Assembly (NCBI GenBank): GCA_026239495.1
Contig: CP110830.1
Coordinates: forward strand, 434,001 to 498,000
DNA length: 64,000 nt
Direction of reading: 5' to 3'
Origin: Spiroplasma phoeniceum
GTDB lineage: Bacteria > Bacillota_I > Bacilli_A > Mycoplasmatales > Mycoplasmataceae
Shown: positions 31,245 through 43,579 of the stretch, in pieces
Layout of the letters: each line of letters opens with the position of its first letter
How positions within the stretch are numbered: position 1 is the first letter of the stretch
Position numbers and translations under genes: made by a program
Notes under the pieces: generated by a model
Told to the model about the DNA's origin: nothing
Database searches by the model: none
What the model saw: the letters and a program-made list of their open reading frames with translations, nothing else

Positions 31245-31440
31245 TATAATTTTAATTAAAAGAAATTATTGTTGACAATAATTGAACAGAGAAATAGTGG
31301 CTGGTGGAAAATATTGGAATTTTAAAGCGCGATGACAACATAAAGATAAAATTTAATATATTTTGACAATTAAGCGCATTAACTAAAAGATAATGAAATA
31401 GGATGGCACCGCGATTTTTCTTTCCTAAGCAATTTTTTAG
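31245..31440 (+). promoter_or_regulatory. T-box leader of hisS-aspS
   Basis: Contains the T-box signature AGGATGGCACCGCG at 31400-31413, which pairs with the uncharged tRNA acceptor end, and an upstream Stem-I-like region with AGTGGCTGGTGGAAAATATT at 31296-31315. Candidate specifier codons GAC and CAT occur in 'gatgacaacata' (31332-31343). T-boxes raise expression of synthetase genes when the matching tRNA is uncharged. A clear competing terminator is not obvious, so the mechanism is open. Confidence 0.82.
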
Positions 31441-31466
31441 TTTTTTATTTAGAAGGGAAGAAAGTT

Positions 31467-32722
31467 ATGAATATGCAAAAACCACGAGGAACTGAAGATC
31501 TTTATTATGAAAAAGCAAATGAATTAAGTGCCCTAGAATTAATGCTGCGTAGTCTTGCTATGCAATATAACTATCATGAAATTAGAACTCCAATTTTCGA
31601 AGCAAAAGATTTATTTGTGCGTTCAGTAGGAGCAGAAACCGATATTGTTAGCAAAGAAATGTTTGAATTATTAGATAAAAAAGAGCGAGCATTTGTTTTA
31701 CGTCCAGAAGGAACCGCGCCTATTATTCGCAGTATTATTGAAGATAAACTATATGGGAAATATGAATTACCATTAAAATTATTTTATATTGGGAGTATGT
31801 TTCGTTATGAACGACCTCAACTTGGTCGTTTACGACAATTTAATCAGTTTGGAGTTGAAGTGGTCGGATCTAAGAATTATTTATTAGATGTTGAAGTTAT
31901 TTTACTTGGTTATAATTTATTAAAAACACTTGGATTAACAAACTTAACATTAAAACTAAATTATTTAACAATTGGTGCAGCGCGAACAAATTATCTTGGT
32001 ATGTTAACATCTTTCTTCCAAGAACAAACATTATGTGCCGATTGTCAAATTCGGCTACAAAAGAATCCATTACGAGTATTAGATTGTAAAATTGATCATG
32101 ATAAATTTAGTAATGCGCCAAAAATTTATGATTATTTAACCCCAACAGAAAATGAAGAATTTGCGGCAATTCAAAAGTTGTTAACTAAATTAGGAATTCC
32201 TTTTACCTTAGATGCGAAATTAGTACGAGGGTTAGATTATTATACTGGCGTTGTTTTTGAAATTGTGATTGAGGAAGTAGAACGAGAATTAACTTTACTA
32301 GGTGGTGGACGGTATGACCAATTAGTTCACACTTTTGAATCAAGTTTAGATTATCCAGCGGTAGGCTTTGCGTTAGGATTAGAACGATTGTTATTAACTT
32401 TAGCTGCAATTGATATTGTCCTAGCTGATGAGGCTTATCTTGATGCTTATTTAATTTGTTTATCTGATCATGCGCGTTATTTTGCTGCTTCGTTGTTGCT
32501 GTTACTTCGAGCAAGTGGTTTTCGTGTTGATTGTGATTATTTAACACGTAGTGTTAAAGCTCAGTTTAAATCATTAGAGCGCTTGAAAGCAAAGAATGCT
32601 ATTATTATTGATGATGAAGAATTGAAAAAAAATGTTGTAAAAATTAAAAACCAACAAACAGGAAAAGAACAAGAAGTTAAGTTTGACAAGATTATTGCAG
32701 TTTTAAGTAAGGAGAAGAAATA

Positions 32723-32723
<1 letters not shown>
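31467..32723 (+). CDS. hisS: Histidyl-tRNA synthetase
   Basis: Charges tRNA-His. 418 aa, class II synthetase: motif 1 (YHEIRTPIFEAKDLFVRS), LRPEGTAPIIRSI, motif 2 (SMFRYERPQLGRLRQFNQFG), the histidine-specific LVRGLDYYTGVVFE, motif 3 (PAVGFALGLERLLL) and a C-terminal anticodon-binding domain (AYLICLSDHARYFAA onward). RBS AAGGGAAGAAAG before ATG 31467. Its stop overlaps the aspS start (TAATG), so the two are co-translated under the T-box leader. Confidence 0.97.
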
Positions 32724-34456
<1,733 letters not shown>

Positions 34457-34494
34457 TAAATATATAAGGCGTCGTGTACGATGAAGTTCCAAAA

Positions 34495-34521
34495 AACAAC
34501 TCTTGTTAGGGTTGTTTTTTT
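34495..34521 (+). terminator. Terminator after aspS
   Basis: AACAAC...GTTGTT stem followed by eight Ts. Confidence 0.7.
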
Positions 34522-34554
34522 TATTTGGAATAAAACAATATCTAAAAGTAGGTA

Positions 34555-34791
34555 ATGATAATCAAACAACAAAAAATATTTGATGTTAATGATTGTTATA
34601 AAGCAATATCATTCATTACCGAAGAATTTTTATCAAATAAAGTTTTATGAACTTGTAAAAAGCATAAAGATTTATTGAATAAAGTAAAAGATAAAAAACA
34701 AAAGAGGTTTTATAAACGCTTAGAAAATTCAAAAATTATCTTTGATTATGAAACTGGGTTTTTAAAACTTTGATTTTACAAAACAACTTAA
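34555..34791 (+). CDS. Unknown 78-aa protein, phage-remnant associated
   Basis: Frame MIIKQQKIFDVNDCYKAISF ... KVLWTCKKHKDLLN ... KLWFYKTT, read with UGA as Trp. Basic and soluble. The RBS is weak (AGTAGGT). A broken copy lies at 6540-6777 on the other strand, and in both places the same conserved noncoding block follows. It may be an early gene of an integrated virus. No family recognised. Confidence 0.55.
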
Positions 34792-34990
34792 TGCAAAGTG
34801 GGGCGGTTATTTTATAAATAACTAAGTGTTTTTTTCACATAGGCGGGTCTAACCCAACGGTAATCAGTCCGGGAATAATAGACGCACTAACTTGCGATAG
34901 TCGTGATAATTGCGAGGTCAACATCGAACGACAATAAATATTGAGATGGCCACTTTATAAATAAATTTGCGATAGATATTACTTCTTAGA
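34792..34990 (+). repeat. Conserved noncoding block, copy 2
   Basis: Matches the reverse copy at 6300-6540 over about 190 nt, with blocks such as CTAACCCAACGGTAATCAGT, GAGGTCAACATCGAACGACA and AATTTGCGATAGATATTACT. No protein reading frame; relatively G+C-rich. It is probably a structured RNA or DNA site. Confidence 0.55.
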
Positions 34991-35021
34991 AGTTAAATAG
35001 ATAAATACTTATATAACCAAC

Positions 35022-35066
35022 TCTCGCTTTGGCACTTTCACTTTGGAGTGAGTGCCAGCGAGTTAA
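35022..35066 (+). repeat. Hairpin upstream of the third copy of the 94-aa gene
   Basis: ACTCTCGCTTTGGCACTTTC ... GTGCCAGCGAGTT forms a long imperfect stem 18 nt before the gene at 35084. Its core (TTTCACTTTGGAGTGAGTG) has the orientation of copy 1 at 8255, opposite to copy 2 at 29101. Confidence 0.6.
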
Positions 35067-35083
35067 AATTAGGAGGAATTATA

Positions 35084-35368
35084 ATGACAGAATATAAAAG
35101 TTTGTATATTAATAAAACTTGAAATTAAATAACAACATCATTTGATTGGATTAATTGTCAACCTGTTAATTGTCGTATTTCACATCATAAAAAGCATTAT
35201 GATTTGCAATGTTTAGAATGAGCAAAAATTTACTTAAATTTATTTAAAAACAATTGAGATGTTGTTGCTTCTTATATGCAACATTACAAAATTAACGATG
35301 TTTTAGATTTAGCATCAGATGGATGAAAAATATTACAAATTGATAAAAAAATTAAAGGAATAATTTAG
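35084..35368 (+). pseudogene. Third copy of the 94-aa prophage protein, one nonsense codon
   Basis: ATG 35084 behind a perfect AGGAGG. The 94 codons are close to the gene at 8394 (NCQPVNCRISHHKKHYD conserved), but TAA at 35126-35128 replaces the Glu of 'WSEITTS'. Confidence 0.8.
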
Positions 35369-35377
35369 GAGGTTTAT

Positions 35378-35800
35378 ATGAAAAGGTTAAATAAAATTTG
35401 TCTTAAACAAAGATATTGAGGTTATTTCTTTCATAAAGAATTCAATCAAGAAAATAAATTACAAGAATTAATGCTTAAAAGTTATCTAGTATCATTTGAA
35501 GATATGACTAATTAACATTGAGCATTATGTAGAAAGAATTATGAGGAATTAAAAATTATATGTAATAAAGCATTAAAAATTACCAATAAAGATATTATTT
35601 ATGCACAAATTAATCGTGATTATTTAGGTAATTGAGAGTTAAATTTATATCTTAAATTTGGTAATGAAGAACGACACGTAGGTAATATTGAATTACCAAT
35701 AGATTTTAATTTAAATTGAAAATGATATGAAATTGATGAAGTTAAAGGTCTAATAGATTATTATATTGATAATTTAATTAATGAAATGGAATTAGAGTAA
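35378..35800 (+). pseudogene. Unknown phage protein, one nonsense codon
   Basis: 140 codons: MKRLNKICLKQRYWGYFF ... TAA at 35513-35515 ... HWALCRKNYEELK ... INRDYLGNWELNLYLKFG ... ending NEMELE. AGGAGG lies 7 nt before ATG. UGA-Trp is used five times. It follows the 94-aa gene with a 9-nt gap, so it is part of the same operon; not present in copy 1. Function unknown. Confidence 0.65.
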
Positions 35801-35808
35801 ATTTAATT

Positions 35809-36153
35809 ATGGAAGAGTTAAAATTAAATAATGAAGTTAAAAATATTACTTATCCGTTTTATTTAAAAGGAAATAATTTTAAAGAATTAAGTTTAAAAGC
35901 ATTAACAATTAAAAAATGAATTGATGAAAATGGGCAATAATTAGCAGAATTTATATATCGACAACAAGCTTGATTAATAAATGGAGAATATAAATCACAA
36001 TCACTAAAAGATTTAAAATTAGTAGTTTCAAAAATTGATTATATTTTTAGAGAAACATTAGACTTAATAAAAAATTTTAAAGATGAATTAAATTTTATTA
36101 GAAAAGATATTTTAAATTTAGAAAATAATATTAAAAATAATCATGATACATAA
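35809..36153 (+). pseudogene. Unknown phage protein with coiled coil, one nonsense codon
   Basis: 114 codons: MEELKLNNEVKNITYPFYL ... TAA at 35938-35940 ... LAEFIYRQQAWLING ... then a helical tail (FRETLDLIKNFKDELNFI, ILNLENNIKNNHDT). Directly follows the previous gene. A possible replication or small structural protein. The IS3-like remnant begins about 45 nt later. Confidence 0.6.
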
Positions 36154-36199
36154 AATAAAATATTTTTCCAAAATAAAAATATGAACTTTACTAGCATAC

Positions 36200-36476
36200 A
36201 ATGTTTCTTTTAACTGAGAATATGAAATAAAAAACCTTTCTAGGTTATTATTAAATATATAAAGTTAGGAGAAACATTTTTTATATGGCAAATGGTAAAA
36301 CTAAAGGGTCAAAATACCATGATATTTAATTTAAAACTAAAATTATTAACGAATATTACGAATATAATAAATCAATATCTTTAATATCTAAAGAATATGA
36401 AATAAGTACTGCAACTATTTCTAGGTTAATTAATGTTTTCAATAAAGATAAAAAATTTGATAAACGAACATATATT
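36200..36476 (+). pseudogene. IS3-like orfA remnant
   Basis: The element end with hairpin AACCTTTCTAGGTT (36233-36246), then ATG 36285: MANGKTKGSKYHDI, TAA, FKTKIINEYYEYNKSISLIS, and the helix-turn-helix EYEISTATISRLINVF. This is the N-terminal part of an IS3/IS150-type first protein. It is cut at 36476 by IS-A copy 5. Confidence 0.65.
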
Positions 36477-37546
36477 AGACTTCTTGCTATACTTGGTTTT
36501 ATTATTAAAATATTATTATAAAATATAATTTATGAGGATATTAAATTATGAAATTTGATTAATTTAAAAATATTAATGATAAAGAATGATTAAGATTAAC
36601 AGGAATAAAACAAGATATTTTTAATAAAATGTTAGATATTTTACAAGTAGCTGAAATAGAAAAATTTAAAAAAGGTGGCAAAGCTAATAAATTATCACTA
36701 GAAAATCGATTATTGATGACTTTATCGTATTGACGAGAATATCGAACTTATTTTCATCTTGGAAAAAATTTCGGAATTAGTGAAGCTAATTGTTATTGCA
36801 ATATCAAGTGAATTGAAGATATTTTAATTAAACACCCTGATTTTAAGCAAGTTGCTGGTAAAAAATCACTAATAAATGATTATTTTAATGATAAAACTAT
36901 TATTATTGATGCTACCGAAACCCCAATCCAACGCCCAAAAAAAGACAAAAACAATCTTATTCTGGTAAAAAGAAAAAACACACTATTAAAACGCAAGTAG
37001 TTATCGAACAAGAAACCAAAAAAATTATTGCAACAAGTTTTTCACTTGGTAAAAAACACGATTATGCTTTATTTAAAGAATCAAAAATCGCAATTTTAAA
37101 AAATACCAAATTAATAGTTGATAGTGGTTATCAAGGAATACAAAAAATTCACAATAATGTTATAATGCCCACAAAGAAAACTAAGAAAAAACATTTAAAT
37201 AAAGAATAAAAACAACATAATAGACTAGTTTCAAAAATGAGAATTATTATTGAAAATATTCTTGCTATTCTTAAAAAATTTAAAATTATTACAGAAAAAT
37301 ATAGAAATCGTAGAAAACGATTTAGTTTAAGATTTAATTTAATTGCTTCAATTTATAATTTACAATTATTATAGTTATCATAAAAGATTTATTTAAAATT
37401 AACGAATTTGAATAATAAAATAATTTTTCGTTGTGGCAAAATATTAAATTTTTAAATAAAAGACATAATTAATTAAAATTATAATTTTATATTAACCCCT
37501 TTTTACAAATATTTGAAATTATTTTAATGGGTTATTCAAGAAGTCT
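36477..37546 (+). mobile_element. IS-A copy 5, 1070 bp, 3-bp TSD, decayed
   Basis: AGACTTCTTGC to CAAGAAGTCT with ATT duplicated at 36474-36476 and 37547-37549. Same length as copies 2 and 3. Confidence 0.9.
36548..37374 (+). pseudogene. IS-A transposase of copy 5, nonsense mutations
   Basis: ATG AAA TTT GAT is followed by TAA (Glu in intact copies), and a second TAA replaces Gln in 'KEQKQHN' near 37207. The A7G slippery run is intact. It was a recently functional transposase. Confidence 0.8.
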
Positions 37547-37549
37547 ATT

Positions 37550-38118
37550 AAAAAATGCCAATTTTTAATAATCCGCATGATGAAACTATATATTTATTAA
37601 CAAAAGAAAATGAACAAATAAAAGCAGAAAATAATATTTTAAAAAAGCTTGAATATCTTCCAAAAACAAAAACAAAGATGAATATTAGAAAACAAATTGA
37701 TTTTATTAAAAACGAATTAAATAACAACTAAATCTTACCATTAAGATTATTTTTAAAAATATTATGCATTTCATATGATACATGAAATAAATATAAAAAT
37801 ATTCATGAAAAATATGAATGAAAAATTGATTACAATATATTATAAATAATTAAAATAATTTAAAAAAATAATAAAAATAAAGGTCATCGACAAATAAAAC
37901 TTTATTTGGAAGAACAAAAAAATAAAAATATCAGCAATTACTGTATTTCGTTATATGAAGATATTACAAATATGTTATGAATTTATAATTAAACATAAAA
38001 AACGAATTAAAAATTTTAATAATATGTTATATTAACATAAAAAATACCCCTATTTACTTAAACGTAATTTTCATTCTAATCAAATGAATCAAAAATGATC
38101 AACTGATATTACAATAAT
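37550..38118 (+). pseudogene. IS3-like orfA end and orfB remnant
   Basis: MPIFNNPHDETIYLLTKENE and a Leu/Lys coiled coil end at TAA about 37730 (orfA tail). A decayed orfB then shows KGHRQIKLYLEEQ, ISAITVFRYMKIL and HSNQMNQKWSTDIT, the typical start of the IS3 integrase region. Many stops and shifts. Cut at 38118 by another IS-A. Confidence 0.65.
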
Positions 38119-39080
38119 AGACTTCTTGCGTAACCTATTAAAAAATTGCAAATATTTGTAAAAAGACACTAATATAAAAATATAATTTTAATTAATTATA
38201 TTTTTTATTTAAAAATTTAATATTTTGCCACAACAAAAAATGAATTTATTATTTAAATTCTTTAATTTTAAATAAATCTTCTATGCTAACTGCAAATTAT
38301 AAATTGAAGCAATTAAATTAAATCTTAAACTAAATCGTTTTCTTCGATTACGATATTTTTCTGTAATAATTTTAAATTTTTTAAGAATAGCAAAAATATT
38401 TTCAATAATAATTCTCATTTTTGAAAATATTCTATTAAGTTGTTTTTGTACTTTATTTAAAGGGTTTTTCTTTGTTTTTTTTGTAGGTATTATAACATTA
38501 TTGTGAATTTTTTGTATTCCTTGATAACCAATATCAACTATTAATTTGGTATTTTTTAAAATTGCGATTTTTGATTCTTTAAATAAAGCATAATCATGTT
38601 TTTTCCCAAGCGAAAAACTTGTTGCAATAATTTTTTTGGTTTCTTGTTCGATAATTACTTGTGTTTTAATGGTGTGTTTTTTCTTTTTACCAGAATAAGA
38701 TTGTTTTTATCTTTTTTTGGGCGTTGGATTGGGGTTTCGTTAACATCAATAATAATAGTTTTATCATTAAAATAATCATTTATTAGTGATTTTTTACCAG
38801 CGAATTGTTGAAAATCAGAGTGTTTAATTAAAATATCTTCAATTCACTTGATATTGCGATAACAACTAGATTCACTAATATCAAAATTTTTAGCAAGATG
38901 AAAATAAGTCCGATATTCTCGTCAATGCTATAAAGTCATCAGTAGCCGATTTTCTAGTGATAATTTATTAGTTTTGCAACCTTTTTTAAATTTTTCTATT
39001 TCAGCTACTTGTAAAATATTTAACATTTTATTAAAAGTAGCTTTTTTTGCTCCGGTTAATCGCAATAATTCTTTATCATG
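38119..39080 (-). mobile_element. IS-A copy 6, truncated
   Basis: Left end AGACTTCTTGCGTAACC. Homology stops at about 39080 within the first codons of the transposase ('ctttatcat'), so the right end is lost. The transposase has substitutions but is readable (IFSKMRIIIENIF, DIGYQGIQ for the usual DSGYQGIQ). Confidence 0.75.
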
Positions 39081-39159
39081 TATTATGTAAATTCAAGCAG
39101 CAAATTCTGTCTCTTGTTAATATGATAATAACATCATTTAAAATAAATGCAACTATTTT

Positions 39160-40302
39160 CTTTAATTTTGTCGAAAACTCTTGATATTTATAGAATATAC
39201 CTAATTTTAGGTATATTTTTAATATATAGAGGTAAATAATTGATGGAAAAAATAATTACAGAATTAAAAAACAGTTTTACAGATGATCAATTTTTAGAAT
39301 TTTATGAAAAAATAAAAAAAGAAGTAAAGGTAATCAAAAAACAAAAACGTTTAAATGAAATTGATCAAAAATTTAGAGATAAAGGCATTACATGTCCTAA
39401 TTGCAAATCTTTTCATTGTGTTAAAAATGGTCATAATCCTGAAGGAAAACAAAAATATTTATGTAAAAAATGTCGTGCTAGTTTTGATGCTTTTCGTCAT
39501 CATTTTACTTATTGAAGTCATTTAAATTATGAACAATGAAATTTATTAATTCAAATTGCATTATTAGGACAATCTAGCAAAATAATTTCTCGTTTTATTA
39601 AAACAACCCCAAAAACTGCTTGGTATAATCGACAAAAATTAATGCAATCAAAACAATTAGAAAATACCCAATTAAAATTTAAAAAATTAAATGGTCAAAT
39701 TCAAATGGATGAAACATTTATTAAAGAAATCCATAAAGGTAATTTTAAAGATAAATTTGATAAACGAAAAACTCATCTCGATCCATTTTCAACCAATACC
39801 AAATGCTGTATTCAAATGGCAGTTGATAGCAATAATAATATTTTTGTTCAATCTACCAATACCAAACGATTACAAAAACAATGAATTATTGAAAATATGA
39901 ATAAGCAATTGATTAAAGAAAAATCAACGATTATTTCTGACATGCAACCACTATATTTATTAGTAGCAAAACAAACAAATTCTACTCTATATTCCACCAA
40001 AACTAGTACAAACCCTGATACTAGTTATCGAAAGTTAAATAAGATTAATAAATTACAATCCAGTCTTAAAGAAGCCTTAATTCATTATCATGGTTTGGGT
40101 TTCACTAATATTCAAAATTATTTAAAGCTCTGAAAATGAAAATACCAACATAAAGGTTTAACACCAAACCAACAATCAACGGTATTATATTTTAACGTTT
40201 AAAAAATTTAAAACAAAATCATAATCTTACACAAAATTAGTTTTTAAATTGTCATATTGATGATTTTTTTTATTTCATCAAGAGTTTTCGACAAAATTAA
40301 AG
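39160..40302 (+). mobile_element. IS-B copy 3 (IS1595-like), 8-bp TSD
   Basis: 1143 bp with ACTATTTT duplicated at 39152-39159 and 40303-40310 and perfect 26-bp inverted ends. The flanks (39081-39151, 40311-40404) hold no gene. Confidence 0.95.
39243..40202 (+). CDS. IS-B transposase (IS1595-like)
   Basis: 319 aa from ATG 39243 (TTG at 39240 also possible; RBS AGAGGT at 39228-39233). Zinc ribbon CPNCKSFHCVKNG...CKKCRASF, helix-turn-helix, then a catalytic region beginning QMDETFIKEIHKG. C-terminal part EALIHYHGLGFTNIQNYLK ... TPNQQSTVLYFNV. UGA encodes Trp at YW, QW and KLWKW. Intact. Confidence 0.9.
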
Positions 40303-40404
40303 ACTATTTTTTAAAAAAAAAATAAAATATTTGTAAGTTTAGTCTATTTTAAACATATTTAAGCACACTGAAAAATAATTTATTAAATTTTACTTCAAAT
40401 AAAC

Positions 40405-41388
40405 TTATCTAAAATTCTCTATAAATACCTCTTTTGCTGTTCTTCAATTTAAACAAGGCCTTAATTTTTCATTTATAATATCAACTACTCAATCTATTTT
40501 TTGTTGAGTAAAAAGGTTAAAATCTGTTCCCTTATGATATCTTTTCCTAAATTCACGGTTTATTCTTTCAATTAAGGGTTTTTGTTTAGGTGAACCTGGG
40601 TCACAATAATAAACATTAGCTCCAGCAATCTTTTCCATTTCTTCAAATTTACTAAATTCTTTTCCTCTATCTGTTATTATTCCTTTATTTTTTCCAACTA
40701 AATCATTAATTCTAACTATATGTTCAAGTTTTTCTAAAACTTCATTAGCAGTATGTTCTTCTAATTTCATAGCAAAGTATTTTTTGCTTGATTGCTCAAC
40801 TAATACTAAACAACTAGATTGATGGTCTTTACCAACTACCGTATCCATTTCAAATCAACCAACATTAGATTGTTTATTTTCAATATCTCAAATTGACCCA
40901 AATCTTTCATCTAATTTTCCGCGATTATCAGGTCTTTTCTTTGTTCTATTTCTTCTGCCACCATTTAATAAATTTTTCTTTAACAAACCCAAAAGACCTA
41001 AATAAATTCATTTATAAAATGTTTTAAGACAAGCAGGAAATTTGACACCAAACTTTATTAAAAATCGTTGAATAATTTCTGCTGGTGAATCGTAAAGAAT
41101 ATTAAATCGTAAATTTAAAAATTCTTGTTGTTCCTCTGTAAATTCGGGTGGTTTTTTAATACATTTTTTTCTTTTTTGTTTATAATCTTTTTGTGCTTCA
41201 ACTGGCATATAATCTTCTACCTTTTTAAATCGATTTATTTCTCTTTTAACAGTATTAACTACACGACCCATTTGTCTTGCTATTTCAGATAAATTAAGTG
41301 TGCCATTTTTCTTTTTACAACTATCAGATAACAATAAATCATTAAATAAATTTCGTTCATCATATTTTACATATGTATATTTTTGCAT
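40405..41388 (-). CDS. IS30-family transposase, probably of SpV1-type virus
   Basis: 327 aa from ATG 41388. N-terminal helix-turn-helix (LNLSEIARQMGRVVNTVKRE), middle KPPEFTEEQQEFLNLRF, catalytic region VGWFEMDTVVGKDHQSS (Asp), GIITDRGKEFSKFEEM (Asp), YYCDPGSPKQKPLIERINRE (Glu). This is the IS30 DDE arrangement. SpV1-type spiroplasma viruses carry an IS30-type transposase for integration, so this may be a viral remnant, though no other SpV1 gene is attached. It appears intact. Confidence 0.88.
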
Positions 41389-41600
41389 TTTTCTGTCTCC
41401 AATTCTTATTAAAATATTTACAACATTAAATTAGACCGAATATCAAATTAGGTACCTCCTAAACCGCTTAACGGGCGGTTTTTTATTTGCAATCGTACGA
41501 TAAAATAAGGAGTTTTTCAGGTATTTTAAAAGTTAGATACTATTTTTCATTGTTGTCAAATTTTAATCAGTTTGTTATCTTTATATTATTTATTTAATAA
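41389..41600. other. Spacer with terminator between transposase and plasmid region
   Basis: Contains the hairpin AAACCGC/GCGGTTT with T6 at 41461-41485, which works best on the plus strand. Otherwise AT-rich DNA. No reading frame. Confidence 0.5.
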
Positions 41601-41645
41601 GATGACTGAATAAGATGACTGAATAAGATGACTGAATAAGATGAC
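41601..41645 (+). repeat. 13-bp tandem repeats (iteron-like)
   Basis: Three perfect tandem copies of GATGACTGAATAA plus a partial fourth (GATGAC), 56 nt before the first gene of the element. Such arrays commonly bind a replication initiator or repressor. Confidence 0.8.
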
Positions 41646-41700
41646 ATTTTATTTAATTATGAATTTTCTTATTTTACGTAGCATATTTAAGGAGGTAAAA

Positions 41701-42102
41701 ATGAATATAAAATTATTTAAAAAAGTATATAAATCGTATATTTATGAATTCTTAAATGAAAATGCGATTGATAATTGAATTCATGGGGATTTAATACTTA
41801 ATTCATGCAATGAGCGGTTTCTAATTAATTATCCTGATCATAAAACAGAATTATCAATTTTAAACTCTTCTGTAATATTTTCAAAACTTTTAAATAAATT
41901 GGATGATGAAGATAATTTCATTAATGGTTATAAATTTGCATCATCGCAAAAAGGCTATATTTTAACTAAAAATAAAACTATTCTGAATATTATGGCAAAG
42001 TCATTAAGAGGAAGAGCTTTTAAACTTTTAGAAAGAGCAAATAAAAAATCGGGTATGGATATTATGGATTTAATGAATGAGAGAATATTTAAAAATGAAT
42101 AA
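41701..42102 (+). CDS. Unknown protein, first gene of the integrated element
   Basis: 133 aa from ATG 41701, with an ideal RBS (AAGGAGG). MNIKLFKKVYKSYIYEFL ... HGDLILNSCNERFLINY ... KSLRGRAFKLLERANKK ... NERIFKNE. Mixed alpha/beta, basic near the C-terminus. Its end overlaps the dNMP kinase gene by 8 nt (translational coupling). Position beside the 13-bp repeats raises the possibility of a regulator or replication protein; no motif confirms it. Confidence 0.75.
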
Positions 42103-42547
42103 GATAGTATTAGAGGGTATTGATGGTGTTGGAAAAACAACTTTTGCAAATAAATTAATGAATAATTTAAGTTCAAAAGGAATGATAGTTCATTCAGATT
42201 CTAAAACACCTAATACTTATGAATGATATTCAGAATTAAATAATAACTCTTTCTCAAATATAATTTTTGATAGATATGCACATGGAGAAATTGTATATTC
42301 AGAATTATTTAATAGAAATCCTAAATTGACTGTTAATGATCTTGAAAAATTAGAACGTGAAATTTCAAAACAAAATGGATGTATTCTTTATTTTCAAGCT
42401 ACTAAAAAATTAATTAAGAAAGCACATTTGGAACGAAAAGAAAATTTTAATTGAAAACAATTAAAAAGAGCTGATAAGTTGTTTAAAAAGTTATTACTAA
42501 ATAGAGAAACAAAATGTGATGTCTTTATTTTGAAAAGAAAATGATAA
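42095..42547 (+). CDS. Thymidylate/deoxynucleoside monophosphate kinase-like
   Basis: 150 aa. The P-loop GIDGVGKTTFANKLM (residues 8-22) and IIFDRYAHGEIVYSE (DRY motif) identify the thymidylate-kinase-like family. A Lys/Arg-rich lid (KLIKKAHLERKENFNWK) follows. It is shorter than cellular Tmk (about 210 aa), like phage versions. Starts inside the previous gene and ends 4 nt past the start of the next. With the thymidylate-synthase-family gene and dUTPase nearby it probably makes nucleotide precursors for element replication. Confidence 0.82.
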
Positions 42548-43242
42548 TTGCAAAAAATGCTACAGATGCTTTTGAGCAAATATTAAATGAATTAAAAACA
42601 ACAGGAATAAAAACATCACCACGAAACTTTTCAACTTTAGAACTTATTAATTGTCATATAGAAATTAAAAATCCTAATGATAACATTATTAATTCAAGAA
42701 TTAGACAGCCTAATTTGAATTACTTAAATGGAGAATTGGATTGATATTGATCTGGCAAGTCAGATTTGCCATCAATCGCTAAATATTCAAAATTTTGAAA
42801 TAAATTATATTCTAATTCAAATGAAGAATATGTTAATAGTGCTTATGGGTATCGAATAATGGATAATTCATATTTTACAAATAAAGGTTCATTTAACCAG
42901 CTAGAATGAGTAATTAATGAGTTAAAAAATGATAATAATTCTCGTAGAGCAGTAATTAATATAAAACTTCCTCAAAATATGGAAGAACAACAGTGAATAA
43001 ATGATATACCATGTACAATTGCACTGCAATTCTTTGTAAGAAATAAAAAATTAATTTGTATTACAACTATGCGCAGTAATGATATAGTTTATGGTTTTAT
43101 GTATGATGTTGTATTTTTTACCCAAATACAAAGTTATATAGCTAATGCATTGAAAATAGCAATAGGTAGTTATTTTCACAATGTGGGGTCAATGCATATT
43201 TATGAAAGATATTTTAGTTTATTAGAGGAGTGTGATAAATAA
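42541..43242 (+). CDS. Thymidylate synthase / dCMP hydroxymethylase family enzyme
   Basis: 233 aa. Catalytic Cys158 in NDIPCTIALQFFV, preceded by arginines (NSRRAVINI). The nucleotide-binding segment TTMRSNDIVYGFMYDVVFF carries Asp189 where thymidylate synthases have the Asn that selects dUMP; Asp at this place is typical of dCMP hydroxymethylases. C-terminal HNVGSMHIYERYF is conserved. Known family reaction: C5 methylation or hydroxymethylation of dUMP/dCMP with methylene-THF. Substrate choice is therefore open. Fused head-to-tail with the kinase gene by overlap. Confidence 0.82.
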
Positions 43243-43469
43243 TGCCAGGAAAAAACTGAAGTGGTCATTATGATTATTTAAGAAAACATTATAAGAAATG
43301 CAGTTGTAATTTTAAAGAATATACAAATACAGATCAAATTATTTGTAAATATAATGAAACATCAACAGGAGAATTTGTTAATCAAACTAATTGATGTCAA
43401 ATATGCAAAGGATGAGTACACCATAATCGTTATTGAGCATTAAAGAAAAAATTTAAAGGTACATTATAA
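43242..43469 (+). CDS. Small Cys-rich protein (75 aa)
   Basis: MPGKNWSGHYDYLRKHYKKC with Cys pairs KCSCNF, IICKY and a CQICKGW knuckle plus VHHNRYW; probably binds zinc. Start and stop overlap the neighbours by one base (TAATG), so it belongs to the same operon. No family recognised. Confidence 0.7.
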
Positions 43470-43579
43470 TGAAATGTGAATGTAAATTGTGTAATTGTAA
43501 AGATTATGCTACTTATAGTTATTATAATCATCATTATTGTAGTTATTGTGGTAATCGGCAAAATGGAGGGCATCGATAA
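43469..43579 (+). CDS. Tiny zinc-ribbon protein (36 aa)
   Basis: MKCECKLCNCKDYATYSYYN then HHYCSYCGNRQ: six or more Cys arranged as CxCxxCxC...CxxC in 36 residues, surely a metal knuckle. Overlaps both neighbours (TAATG junctions). It may be a nucleic-acid-binding or adaptor peptide. Confidence 0.65.
   Translation: MKCECKLCNCKDYATYSYYNHHYCSYCGNRQNGGHR

Noticed and set aside
32203-32547. Reverse frame within hisS
   Set aside because: Antisense shadow of a conserved synthetase; no RBS or promoter.
41601-41645. CRISPR-like short repeat array
   Set aside because: Repeats are directly adjacent with no spacers; no cas genes.
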